A stretch of 10,682 nt of DNA from an uncultured Collinsella sp. (GCA_900556675.1 USQE01000024.1:1-10682), one strand, 5' to 3'; counted from the stretch's first letter, positions 1-8,637 are shown. The notes: a model not told the origin generated them from the letters alone. Numbers and translations: made by a program.

Positions 1-421
1 CCGCCTCGACGCCCGTTCCGTCAAAATCGATGTCCTCGATCGCCTTGCCCTCGAGTATGCGTTTGCCGTCCATGACCTGCGCCAACGCTGGCGGAATGGC
101 GGCGACATCGGTCTTGATCAGGTAGCCGCGGGCGCCGAGCTTGAGCGCCGACACAATGTACTCGTCATCCGAGAATGTCGTCAGAAACACCACGCGCGCC
201 GAAGGGTCGCGCTCAAGGATCTCGCGTGCCGCCGAAAGTCCGTCACGCCCCGGCATCTGGATGTCGAGCAGCGCGATATCGGGTGCATGTTCGGCATAGA
301 GCGAAACCGCGTCGTTGCCGTTGGCGCCGGTACCTACCACCTCGATCTGCGGCTGGGCGCCCAGGATAATCTTGAGCGAATCGACCACTAAGCGGTCGTC
401 GTCGACAACGATGAGCCTCAT
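1..421 (-). CDS. NarL/FixJ-type response regulator, receiver domain (C-terminus beyond window)
   Basis: Response regulator that would take a phosphoryl group from the kinase encoded just upstream and control transcription. About 140 residues are visible, starting MRLIVVDDDRL. The receiver domain is complete in its key residues: acidic pocket D8/D9, phospho-acceptor D53 in LLDIQMPG, switch T81 and conserved K103 in GYLIKTD. The segment after ~115 (MDGKRILEG) is the linker usually seen before a LuxR-type DNA-binding domain, which would lie beyond the left edge and is not seen. The start is fixed by a 4-base ATGA overlap with the kinase stop, implying translational coupling. Assignment to the NarL/FixJ class follows from the partner kinase type and the receiver sequence. 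The output domain itself is inference. Confidence 0.9.
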   Translation of the reverse strand, partial: MRLIVVDDDRLVVDSLKIILGAQPQIEVVGTGANGNDAVSLYAEHAPDIALLDIQMPGRDGLSAAREILERDPSARVVFLTTFSDDEYIVSALKLGARGYLIKTDVAAIPPALAQVMDGKRILEGKAIEDIDFDGTGVEA

Positions 422-1563
422 CGGTCCTCATCTCCTTGTTGTTTGGGAACGGTGGCAAACACGCGCCAGCCGCCGGCGCTGGCACGCGGGCCGGCGGTGA
501 AGGTGCCGCTAAGCGCCTCGATGCGCTCGCGCATGGAGGCGAGCCCCATGCCCTCCGCAGCGCCGCGGCCGCTTGCTTGGACCCCGCCTGCGCCATCGTC
601 GGTAACGATGAGCTGGTAAAACGACGGATGCTCCATGCACCGTACGGTGACAGTATGGGCGCAAGCGTGGCGCATGGTATTGGAGAGCGCCTCGCGCAGG
701 ACCGCCGCAAAGCAGTTGGCGACATTTGCGGGCGCATGCTCGGCCAAAACTTCAAGCTCAATTTGCGGGCCGCCGTCCGAGCGCGCGCCTTCAACAATGC
801 GTTCGAGTTGCACGGAAAGGTCGACGGCGTTGTCGTTGAGCGCATGGACGCTGGCACGTACGAGCTGGAGCGCCTCGTCAACCGTGCGTTTGACGTCGGT
901 GAAATCGGCGGCGACGCCAGGCTCGTCGGCGTGGACCACGCGTAGGGCTTCGGCCTGCAGCGAGGCGCGCGTGAGCTGGTGCCCGACGTTATCGTGGATC
1001 TCGCGCGCGATGCGGGCGCGTTCGGCGAGCGTCGCGAGCTCGACTTCGTAGTCTTGGCGGTCGGCGAGGTCGCGGTTGCGCGCCTCGAGCGCGAGGGCTC
1101 GTTCCTGCAGCTCGTCGCGGGTACGGCGCATACGCTGCTGCTCGCGCTCTAACTGGGCGGTACGTAGCGATAACAAGGTGGCGGCAACCGAAAGGATGGC
1201 GGCCAGCAGGAGCGTTCGGGCGGTGAGCGCGTCGGTGCGAAGGTTCGCGACAAGCGCAAAGGCAAAAGCGGAGCCAATGCCCAGCGCGATCCAGGCCTGC
1301 TCACGGCGCACGCGCCGCGCGATGTCATAGAGGGCGAGAGGCGCAAACGGCACAAACGGCGGTATAAAGACGGCCGCGATGATGTAAGCGTAGCTCGCGG
1401 CCTCGCTTGCGCGTCGCGTGCGTTCCTCCTGTGCGACCTCGGCCAGCGAGGTGGCAATAACGCCAAGGCAAAACGCCGCGACCAGGCGAGCGTCCACGGC
1501 AAGGCCCGTGGCGGCCGCAATGCAGCACGCCAGAACGATCGATTTGTCGAAAAGCCTGTTCAT
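418..1563 (-). CDS. Sensor histidine kinase, HisKA_3 (NarL/DesK) class
   Basis: Membrane histidine kinase of 381 residues. The N-terminal ~135 residues hold about five to six hydrophobic segments (roughly 7-24, 27-41, 57-80, 91-107, 116-134), with no large extracellular domain, so sensing is likely within or at the membrane, as in DesK-like kinases. A coiled coil follows (~135-180), then the dimerisation/phospho-acceptor motif ERARIAREIHDNVGHQ with H190. The HATPase domain has an N box (REALSNTMRHA, N295), a G1 box (DDGAGG, 322-327) and a G2 box (GMGLASMRERI, 338-348). An in-frame extension to 1725 exists, but it is Arg-rich and unlike the family, so I chose the ATG at 1563. No Shine-Dalgarno is visible there. 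The stop overlaps the response regulator start. The divergent ABC-2 exporter is the likely regulatory target (inference). Confidence 0.92.
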   Translation of the reverse strand: MNRLFDKSIVLACCIAAATGLAVDARLVAAFCLGVIATSLAEVAQEERTRRASEAASYAYIIAAVFIPPFVPFAPLALYDIARRVRREQAWIALGIGSAFAFALVANLRTDALTARTLLLAAILSVAATLLSLRTAQLEREQQRMRRTRDELQERALALEARNRDLADRQDYEVELATLAERARIAREIHDNVGHQLTRASLQAEALRVVHADEPGVAADFTDVKRTVDEALQLVRASVHALNDNAVDLSVQLERIVEGARSDGGPQIELEVLAEHAPANVANCFAAVLREALSNTMRHACAHTVTVRCMEHPSFYQLIVTDDGAGGVQASGRGAAEGMGLASMRERIEALSGTFTAGPRASAGGWRVFATVPKQQGDEDR

Positions 1564-1575
1564 ACGGGTATTGTA
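1564..1575 (-). promoter_or_regulatory. Candidate -10 box for a leaderless kinase transcript
   Basis: On the minus strand TACAAT (1575-1570) lies only 6 bases before the kinase ATG, which would put the transcription start at or next to the start codon. There is no purine-rich ribosome site in front of that ATG. No convincing -35 is seen 16-18 bases upstream (about CCTCCA). Leaderless mRNAs are common in actinobacteria, so the reading is plausible but rests on one hexamer. Confidence 0.35.
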
Positions 1576-1678
1576 CGCGAAGCCGCGCGTGGTGGAGGGG
1601 CCGCCTGCGCAACTGTGACATTCCTCCCGCGCGGCAAAGCGGGGACGTTGGCAGGCCGCGCGACCGAGCCCCGCACTC

Positions 1679-1692
1679 GTGACAAAGCTCAC
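1679..1692. promoter_or_regulatory. CRP/FNR-like palindrome GTGA-N6-TCAC
   Basis: GTGACAAAGCTCAC is a half-site pair GTGA/TCAC separated by 6 bases, the core layout of CRP/FNR-family operators (TGTGA-N6-TCACA). The outer bases match the full consensus poorly (C before, T after). It lies in the 197-bp divergent gap between the kinase and the ABC-2 operon, 69 bases before the ATPase start, so it could affect either direction. A further GTGACA half-site copy lies at 1615-1620. No clear -35/-10 pair for the ABC-2 operon could be picked in this GC-rich gap. Confidence 0.3.
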
Positions 1693-1760
1693 TGGTGCGC
1701 GCCGGCGGCTCCTGCGATGATGCAATCGTACCGGGCCGCAATCAACAGAAGGGCCGCCTC

Positions 1761-2699
1761 ATGACAGACATCGTCCACGTCGAAAACCTCGTCAAGCGCT
1801 ATGACGACCTTATTGCGCTCGACCACTTTAACCTGAGCATCGCCCCCGGCGAGATCTTTGGCCTGCTGGGCCCCAACGGCTCGGGCAAGACCACGTCCAT
1901 CAACTGTATTCTGCAGCTGCTCGCCTACGACAAAGGCACCATCGAGCTGTTCGGCGAGCCCATGACGCCCGCCCGCTACGACCTCAAGCGCCGCATCGGC
2001 GTGGTGCCACAGCAAGTGGCGGTATTCGACGAGCTCACGGTGCGCGAGAACATCGACTATTTCTGCAGCCTTTACGTCAGCGACCGCAAGCGCCGTCGCG
2101 CGCTGGTCGACGAAGCCATCGACTTTGTCGGGCTGGGCGACTTTACCAAGTTCCGCCCCGGCAAGCTCTCGGGCGGTCTGGCGCGCCGGCTCAACATCGC
2201 CTGCGGCATCGCGCACAAGCCCGAGCTCATCTTTTTTGACGAGCCCACGGTGGCGGTCGATCCGCAGAGCCGCAATGCCATCCTGGAGGGCATCTGCCGC
2301 CTGCGCGACGAGGGCGCCACGGTGGTGTATACCAGCCATTACATGGAGGAAGTCGAGCAGATTTGCAGCCGCATCATGATCATGGACGGCGGACGTGTGC
2401 TGGCGCAGGGCACCAATGACGAGCTCAAACGCATGATTCAAATGGGCGAGCGCGTGACTGTCGAGGTCGGCGCCGTCGAGACCGTCACGGTCGAGCGGCT
2501 GCGCGCCCTCGAGCACGTGCTCAGCGTCGAGCTGTCCGCCGGCGAGCTCATCTGCACCTGCGAGGCGAGCCCGCACAATTTGGTCGACATTCTCGACACG
2601 CTGCGCGCCGCCAATGTGGCGCTCGGCCGCGTGTGGAGCGAGCCGCCGACCCTCAACGACGTGTTCCTCGAGATCACCGGCCGCGAGCTGCGCGACTAG
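1761..2699 (+). CDS. ABC-2-type exporter ATP-binding protein
   Basis: ATPase subunit (312 residues) that powers the two permeases encoded directly downstream. Motifs in order: Walker A GPNGSGKT (37-44), Q-loop in VVPQQVAVFDEL (Q84/Q85), ABC signature LSGGL (136-140, where the usual residue is Q), Walker B LIFFDEP (156-162), and H-loop TSHYMEE (H193). The C-terminal ~75 residues end in PTLNDVFLEITGREL, the tail typical of DrrA/NatA/CcmA-like ABC-2 ATPases. The ATG at 1761 has a good ribosome site (AGAAGGG, 7 bases upstream). An upstream in-frame start at 1695 would add 22 residues unlike the family, so I rejected it. It is divergent from a two-component pair that probably regulates it (inference). 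Substrate unknown: drugs, bacteriocins, ions or lipids are all possible. Confidence 0.95.
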   Translation: MTDIVHVENLVKRYDDLIALDHFNLSIAPGEIFGLLGPNGSGKTTSINCILQLLAYDKGTIELFGEPMTPARYDLKRRIGVVPQQVAVFDELTVRENIDYFCSLYVSDRKRRRALVDEAIDFVGLGDFTKFRPGKLSGGLARRLNIACGIAHKPELIFFDEPTVAVDPQSRNAILEGICRLRDEGATVVYTSHYMEEVEQICSRIMIMDGGRVLAQGTNDELKRMIQMGERVTVEVGAVETVTVERLRALEHVLSVELSAGELICTCEASPHNLVDILDTLRAANVALGRVWSEPPTLNDVFLEITGRELRD

Positions 2700-2708
2700 G
2701 GGGCAGCC

Positions 2709-3896
2709 ATGTTCAACACCATTATCATTACGGTCAAGACGCTGCTGCGCCGACCGAGTACGTGGGTCTGGGGCGCTCTCTTTCCCATCGCGCTTTCCAC
2801 GATGTTCATGTTTATGTTTGCGAATCTGAGCTCCGACGGCACGGTCGACCCGGTGCCGGTTGCCGTCATAGCGGACGAGGCCTGGGACGCCTCGACCTTT
2901 AAGGACGTGGCGACGTCGCTTGCCAAGGAGAGCGACGATCAGCTGCTCGAGATCCACGAGTGCGACGACGCAGCCGATGCGAACCGTGCGCTTAAGGCCG
3001 GCGAGGTCGCGGGCATCTATACGGTCGACGACGCGGGCGCACCCAAGCTCACGTTGCTGTCGAGCTACGACAGCTCGCGTGCGTCGTCGGTGCTCACCGA
3101 CCGCAGCATTTTGGAGACGGTGGCAAGCTCGTATACACAAAATACCGAGCTCATGTCCCAGATTGCCCAGGACAACCCGGCGGCGCTCGCCGACCCGGAG
3201 GCGGTTGCGCGCGCCCTGTCGCTCGAGGGCAGTACCCGCCGCGTAAGCCTGACACGCACCACACCCGATGGCACGGTCATCTACTATTACGCGCTCTTTG
3301 GCCTGGTCGCGATGATGTCTGCCGAGTTTGCCGCCTTGAGCGTCGTCGATCTGCAGCCCAATCTGTCGGGCCTTGGCGCGCGTCGCTGCGTGGGCGGCCT
3401 TTCCAAGACGGCGTCGCTGGCCGGCATCTTTGTGGGCTCGTGGCTGGTCTCCTTTGCCTCGATGGCGATCGCGATCGGCTACGTGCGCCTGGTTGTGGGC
3501 GTCGACTTTGGCGGGCGCGAGGGGCTGTGTCTGGTGGGCGGTGCCGCTTCCGCGCTTGCCGCCACGGGCTTGGGACTCTTTGTGGGCACGCTTCCCGTTA
3601 AGGGCGGCAAGGCATCCAAGTCGGGCATCCTCACAGGCTTTGCCACCACGTGCGCTTTGTTCGCTGGGCTCTACGGCGAACCGGCGATGGCGCTTGCCGA
3701 TGACGTCGCCCGCGCCTGTCCGGCCGAGTGCTGGCTCAACCCCGTCAAGCTCATCTGCGACATGTTCAACCGCCTGTATTTCTTTGAGGACCTGGATCCT
3801 TTTGCCGTTCGCGCCGGCGCACTGGTCCTCATGGCACTGCTGTTCGTTGCCGCCGCCACGCTGATCTTTGGAAGGAGCCGCTATGAGCACCTTTAA
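2709..3896 (+). CDS. ABC-2-type permease, first subunit
   Basis: Membrane subunit (395 residues) of the exporter. One N-terminal helix (~18-38) is followed by a ~150-residue extracytoplasmic domain (~39-188), then five helices (~190-212, 236-263, 272-294, 304-323, 368-387). This is the 1+5 layout of YhgE/ABC-2 (ABC2_membrane_3) permeases. It starts 9 bases after the ATPase stop with a GGGGGC ribosome site, so it is in the same operon. Its last 14 bases overlap the next permease. Cysteines at 337 and 341 (ARACPAECWL), in the loop before the last helix, could form a disulfide or be incidental. The overall assignment is firm; the helix limits are by-eye hydrophobicity estimates. Confidence 0.9.
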   Translation: MFNTIIITVKTLLRRPSTWVWGALFPIALSTMFMFMFANLSSDGTVDPVPVAVIADEAWDASTFKDVATSLAKESDDQLLEIHECDDAADANRALKAGEVAGIYTVDDAGAPKLTLLSSYDSSRASSVLTDRSILETVASSYTQNTELMSQIAQDNPAALADPEAVARALSLEGSTRRVSLTRTTPDGTVIYYYALFGLVAMMSAEFAALSVVDLQPNLSGLGARRCVGGLSKTASLAGIFVGSWLVSFASMAIAIGYVRLVVGVDFGGREGLCLVGGAASALAATGLGLFVGTLPVKGGKASKSGILTGFATTCALFAGLYGEPAMALADDVARACPAECWLNPVKLICDMFNRLYFFEDLDPFAVRAGALVLMALLFVAAATLIFGRSRYEHL

Positions 3897-5088
3897 GACC
3901 GCGCTTCGCATGGCGCTCGTTCACCCGTTCTACCTGCTCATCTACACGGTGTTCATTTCGCTGATGGGCGTATTCATCGCGGCATCGGTGAGCTGGAACT
4001 CGTCGCAGCTCACCGAGTACAAGCCCTACGACGCCAACGTGATCGTGGTCGACCGCGATGGCAGTGATCTTTCACGTGCGCTCACCAAGCACCTAGGTTC
4101 GCGGTTTGACCTGGTCACGGGCGTCGGCGATGACACGTACGACCTTGCGGACGCGCTCTCCAAGAGCAACAGCGCCAAGGGCAGCGCCGACTGCGTGTTC
4201 TTTATCCCGGAGGGGTTCGAGGACGACCTGGTCGCGGCTGCCCGCGCGGGGGAGTCCCTGCCCAAGCTCGATGTGACCTACGGTGCCGGCACCATGGCGG
4301 CGGCGCTTTCGTCTGCCGAGGCTTCGCGCTGGATCTCGCTCGCGGGCGCTGCAGCCGCACTTGAGCCCACTGCCTCCAACGGCGACGTTGCCAAGGCCGC
4401 CGAACATGCCGCTGCAAAGCGCGCGGAGGTCCAGATCGAGCGGGTCAAGGTCGACTCGGCTGCTGCCGCCACGCTCGAGTCGTACTTCAACTTTGGCGCG
4501 TACGCGATTATCTCGTCGGTCATCGTGTCGGTGGGCTTGGTGTTTTCGGGCATGAACGAGCCCGAGCGCGTGCGCCGCATGGATGCCGGCCCAATCTCCG
4601 ATCGCCAGCGTTCGCTTGCCGTGTTTGCGGCCGCCGCCGTGCTCACCGTCTGTATCTGGTTTGTGTCGAGCATGATGGGCGTCGTGGGCTTTGCCAGCGC
4701 GGTTGCCGAGGTCGGCGTGGGCCGCGTGTGTCTGGCGCTGGCGGCAACGTTTGCCCTAGCGCTGACGCCACTGGCCGTTGGCTTTACGCTGTCGAGCCTG
4801 GGCGCGCGCGAGGAGCTGCTCAACGGTGTGGGCAACCTGCTTGGCATGCTCATGACGTTTTTGGGTGGCGCCTGGATGCCGCTGTCGCTCATGGGTTCGG
4901 CCGTGCAGACCGTGGCGCACTTCGTGCCGACATATTGGGTGAACGACGCGATTGGCAAGGCGCTCGCTTCGGATCTGACGTCCACCGTGTTGGGCGACAT
5001 CGCCTGCGACCTGGGCGTCACCGTGCTCTTCGCCGCCGCCATTGCCGCCGTAGGCCTGGCCCTCTCACGTGCCAAATCCCGCGCCTAG
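3883..5088 (+). CDS. ABC-2-type permease, second subunit
   Basis: Second membrane subunit (401 residues), with the same 1+5 plan as its neighbour: helix ~16-37, extracytoplasmic domain ~38-203, then helices ~204-223, 245-270, 281-303, 312-333 and 377-396. The motif GGAWMPLSLM (328-337) before the last loop resembles the conserved ABC-2 segment that normally reads GG.W.P. The ATG at 3883 has a strong ribosome site (GGAAGGAG) located inside the 3' end of the preceding permease gene, giving a 14-base overlap; a start 15 bases further up at 3868 is less likely. The two permeases have little visible sequence identity, so the exporter is probably a heterodimer with the single ATPase dimerising (inference). 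Last gene of the operon. Confidence 0.9.
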   Translation: MSTFKTALRMALVHPFYLLIYTVFISLMGVFIAASVSWNSSQLTEYKPYDANVIVVDRDGSDLSRALTKHLGSRFDLVTGVGDDTYDLADALSKSNSAKGSADCVFFIPEGFEDDLVAAARAGESLPKLDVTYGAGTMAAALSSAEASRWISLAGAAAALEPTASNGDVAKAAEHAAAKRAEVQIERVKVDSAAAATLESYFNFGAYAIISSVIVSVGLVFSGMNEPERVRRMDAGPISDRQRSLAVFAAAAVLTVCIWFVSSMMGVVGFASAVAEVGVGRVCLALAATFALALTPLAVGFTLSSLGAREELLNGVGNLLGMLMTFLGGAWMPLSLMGSAVQTVAHFVPTYWVNDAIGKALASDLTSTVLGDIACDLGVTVLFAAAIAAVGLALSRAKSRA

Positions 5089-5134
5089 TCTGAAATAAAT
5101 CCTAGGCCTCGCCCCAAAATAGTTCGCCAAGGTT

Positions 5135-5158
5135 TACTATTACGTTCATAAAGTAGTA
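5135..5158 (+). promoter_or_regulatory. Candidate -10 and inverted repeat before the MacB-type operon
   Basis: The 81-bp gap between the two exporter operons is locally AT-rich. TACTAT at 5135-5140 could be a -10, giving a leader of about 23 bases. TACTA (5135-5139) is mirrored by TAGTA (5154-5158) with a 14-base spacer, a possible operator for a TetR- or GntR-like repressor. No clear -35 was found, and no U-tract terminator ends the preceding operon, so some read-through from it is possible. Confidence 0.25.
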
Positions 5159-5169
5159 CGAGGCTAACA

Positions 5170-5895
<726 letters not shown>

Positions 5896-5903
5896 GCGGC
5901 GCC

Positions 5904-8570
5904 ATGACACCTCTCGCAAAACGTCTCCCGCGCGAGCTGCGCCGCAATATCGGCAAGTACCTGGGCATCTTTTTGCTTATGTGCGGAAGCATCGCTCTCA
6001 CCTCGGGATTTTTGCTCGCAGCGCATTCCATCGGCTGCCTTATCGATGACATGCGCGATGCGTACGCGATTGAGGACGGCCGCGTGACCACCTCCTTCGA
6101 GGCTACCGACGATCAACTCAAGGCCGCCGAGGATGCAGCCGGCGACGTCGGCGGCGTCACGCTCTACAAGAATTTCTCCATCGACGCCATCATCAAAAAG
6201 ACCGCCGGCGACGACGGCACCAAGCGCACGCTGCGCACCTATGCGCACCGCGCTAAGGTGGACATTGCGTCCTACTGTGAGGGCAAGGAACCCAAGGCGG
6301 ATGACGAGGTGGCCATCGACCGTGTCTTTGCCACCAATAACAACCTGTCCGTGGGCGATAAAGTCGAGCTCGAGGATCGCACCTACACCATTTGCGGCAT
6401 CATGACCCAGCCCGATAGTCAGGCGCTGTTCCTCAACAATTCGGACTTTACGGTGAACACCATCACGTACGGCGTGGCCGAGGTCACCGATGGCGGCTTT
6501 GCCGCGCTCGAAGATGCCGGCGGCGCACCCGCCTACACCTACTCCTTCACCTTTACCGATCGCGACCTCCCCACCGCGGACCGCATCGACGCCGAGCAAG
6601 ATATGGTCGAGGCACTGACCGACGCCGATGCGCGCGTGGACGATCTGACCGACGCCGATTCCAATCAGGGCATTGGCTATGCGCGCGATGACGTGGACGG
6701 CGACTCCATGATGTGGATGACGCTGCTCGACATCATCATCGTGATCATGGCGTTCGTCTTTGTGGTCCTTACCGACGCCACCATCGAGGAGGAGAGCGCC
6801 ATCATCGGCACGCTGCTCGCCAGCGGTTATCGCCGTCGCGAGATCGTGCTGCACTACCTGGCACTTCCCGCCATCGTGGGCGTGGTCGCGGCGCTTTTGG
6901 GCACTGCGCTCGGCGTTGTGTTCTTTACCGAGCCCATGCGCAGCCTCTATTACGGTTCGTACAGCCTGCCGCCCTTCCAGGTGTACTGGAGCTGGGAGAT
7001 CTTTGTGAAGTGCGCCGTGGTTCCCGCCGCCGCGCTCATCCTCATCACGCTGGTGGGCCTGCTTCGCAAAATGGGCAAGACGCCGTTGCAGTTCCTTCGT
7101 CACGAGGCGAGCGGCAAATCGGGCACCAAGCGCGGTATGCAACTGCCGGAGCGCATGGGTTTTGTTTCCCGCTTCCGCCTGCGTATCTTTCTGCGCAACC
7201 TGGGCAACTTTGCCACGCTCTTTGTGGGCATTGCGTTTGCCTCGCTGCTGCTGCTCTTTGGCCTGGCGATTCTTCCCACGATGACGCACTACGCGGACAA
7301 CCTCGAGACAAGCCTGGTCGCCGAGCACCAGTACACGCTCAAGGCGCCGCTGGAGCTCGAGGGCACTGCCGAGGATCGCGAGCAGTGGTCAGCACTCGAG
7401 CGCTTGCAGTCGGTTGACGGCGTGCTGCTTTCCGCCGCCCAAGATGCCGATGACGAGCTTGACGACGCGGCCGATGCGGCGCAGACGGCAGCCGATGCCG
7501 CGACCGCATCTCCGTCTGCCGAGAGCCTGACTGCGGCGCAGGATGCGCTTACCAAGGTCCAGGACAAGAAGGATGCGCTTTATGCGCGCCTCGATGACCT
7601 TGCCGATATCCTCGGCTGCAACCGCGACGAGGCTATCGACCTGATTGACAAGGCCTCTAAGATCGACACCGACAACGACGACATTCACCCGGTCAACACG
7701 ATTGACAACGGCGCGGGCGCAATCGCGCAGGCCGAGAAATATGCCGTTTACCAGCTGCAATACGACCGCGGCGATGGTAATGGCGAGGAGACGATTTCTG
7801 TCTACGGCATTTCATCCGACTCGCGCTATTGGAAAGGCCTCAACGTCGGCGACGGACGCGTCGTCTTTGGCGGTGGCTTGCTCGACAAGTTTGGCTGGAG
7901 CGAGGGCCAGAAGGTCACGCTCAGCGACAAGTACGAGGGTGAGTATTATTCCCTTGAGTACGCGGGCAAGGACTGTGCCTGGGGCTCCAAGTCGGACATG
8001 AATATCTATATGAGTATCGACGACTTTAATGAGCTGTTCGACAACGACGCCGCCTACTTTAACGGCTATGTGAGCAACGAGAAGCTCGACCTCGATGCTC
8101 GTTACTTTGCCGGCGACACCACGCCCGACGACATGCGCGCCGTGGGCGACCAATTCATCGGCATGATGAGCAAAATGATCGGAATGATGGTTGGGCTTGC
8201 GGTGTTCATCTTCTTACTGTTTATGTACCTGCTGACCAAGGCTGTGATCGACCACAGCGCCCGTTCGATCAGCTACATGAAAGTCTTTGGCTATCGCGAT
8301 AGCGAGATTTCGCATCTGTACATCCGCTCGATCACGTTGTGCGTTGCGGCGTCACTCGTGCTGAGCCTGCCGGTCATTATTGGCTCGCTCACGGCCATCT
8401 TCCGCTCGATGCTGCTCGCCTATAACGGCAATATCGAGATCTACGTGCCCGCTTGGTCCATGGCGGCGTGCGCAGGAATCGGCTTTGCGACCTACCTGGT
8501 CGTGGCGCTGCTGCACATGCGTTCCATCAAACGTGTGGGCCTGGCCGAGGCGCTCAAAGTCCAAGAGTAG
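5904..8570 (+). CDS. FtsX/MacB-type ABC permease, 8 helices, large extracytoplasmic domains
   Basis: Permease of 888 residues built from two FtsX-like halves. Helices are estimated at ~18-41, 271-290, 318-341, 367-388, 435-457, 755-777, 808-832 and 851-872. The first extracytoplasmic domain is ~43-268 and the second ~459-754. Both halves keep the cytoplasmic coupling loop: ESAIIGTLLASGYRRREI (~297-314) and ARSISYMKVFGYRDSEI (~786-802). The second outer domain contains an Ala/Asp-rich, probably helical segment (~513-585) with heptad-like spacing. The chosen ATG at 5904 follows AGGCGG; an in-frame TTG at 5889 would overlap the ATPase gene. The halves make it self-sufficient as the membrane part, with one ATPase gene serving both sites as a homodimer. 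Such pairs in Gram-positives handle antimicrobial peptides or cell-wall precursors (family knowledge); the substrate here is unknown. Confidence 0.93.
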   Translation: MTPLAKRLPRELRRNIGKYLGIFLLMCGSIALTSGFLLAAHSIGCLIDDMRDAYAIEDGRVTTSFEATDDQLKAAEDAAGDVGGVTLYKNFSIDAIIKKTAGDDGTKRTLRTYAHRAKVDIASYCEGKEPKADDEVAIDRVFATNNNLSVGDKVELEDRTYTICGIMTQPDSQALFLNNSDFTVNTITYGVAEVTDGGFAALEDAGGAPAYTYSFTFTDRDLPTADRIDAEQDMVEALTDADARVDDLTDADSNQGIGYARDDVDGDSMMWMTLLDIIIVIMAFVFVVLTDATIEEESAIIGTLLASGYRRREIVLHYLALPAIVGVVAALLGTALGVVFFTEPMRSLYYGSYSLPPFQVYWSWEIFVKCAVVPAAALILITLVGLLRKMGKTPLQFLRHEASGKSGTKRGMQLPERMGFVSRFRLRIFLRNLGNFATLFVGIAFASLLLLFGLAILPTMTHYADNLETSLVAEHQYTLKAPLELEGTAEDREQWSALERLQSVDGVLLSAAQDADDELDDAADAAQTAADAATASPSAESLTAAQDALTKVQDKKDALYARLDDLADILGCNRDEAIDLIDKASKIDTDNDDIHPVNTIDNGAGAIAQAEKYAVYQLQYDRGDGNGEETISVYGISSDSRYWKGLNVGDGRVVFGGGLLDKFGWSEGQKVTLSDKYEGEYYSLEYAGKDCAWGSKSDMNIYMSIDDFNELFDNDAAYFNGYVSNEKLDLDARYFAGDTTPDDMRAVGDQFIGMMSKMIGMMVGLAVFIFLLFMYLLTKAVIDHSARSISYMKVFGYRDSEISHLYIRSITLCVAASLVLSLPVIIGSLTAIFRSMLLAYNGNIEIYVPAWSMAACAGIGFATYLVVALLHMRSIKRVGLAEALKVQE

Positions 8571-8606
8571 TCGTTTAAGAACGTCCCCAATGACTAGGTT
8601 CCGTAC

Positions 8607-8637
8607 TTGACTTTAACTCTGCTTTAACTGGTACCAT
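8607..8637 (+). promoter_or_regulatory. Promoter with tandem CTTTAACT repeats upstream of the DUF362 gene
   Basis: TTGACT (8607-8612) and TACCAT (8632-8637) resemble -35 and -10 boxes, but the spacer is 19 bases, longer than ideal. Within it CTTTAACT occurs twice (8611-8618 and 8622-8629), exactly 11 bases apart, so both copies face the same side of the helix. That spacing is typical of OmpR/PhoB-family activators binding as head-to-tail dimers. The distance from the -10 to the ATG at 8680 leaves a leader of about 35 bases with an open ribosome site GAGGGG. The rest of the 109-bp gap (8571-8679) shows no gene and no strong terminator. Confidence 0.45.

Noticed and set aside
243..881. A 212-codon minus-strand open frame crossing the kinase/regulator junction
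   Set aside because: It runs in another frame through two well-supported genes with intact motifs, and is rich in Arg, Ser and Pro.
1689..3911. A 740-codon open frame on the minus strand
   Set aside because: It lies wholly antisense to the ABC ATPase and first permease, has no domain motifs and is rich in Arg, His and Ala, as expected for a shadow of GC-rich codons.
5082..5107. GCCTAG/CTAGGC hairpin at the end of the ABC-2 operon as a terminator
   Set aside because: The stem is only 6 bp with a 14-base loop and no T run follows; too weak to call.
8571..8606. Possible terminator or small gene after the FtsX-type permease
   Set aside because: Only a 4-bp CGTT/AACG hairpin without a T tract is present, and there is no open frame with a ribosome site.
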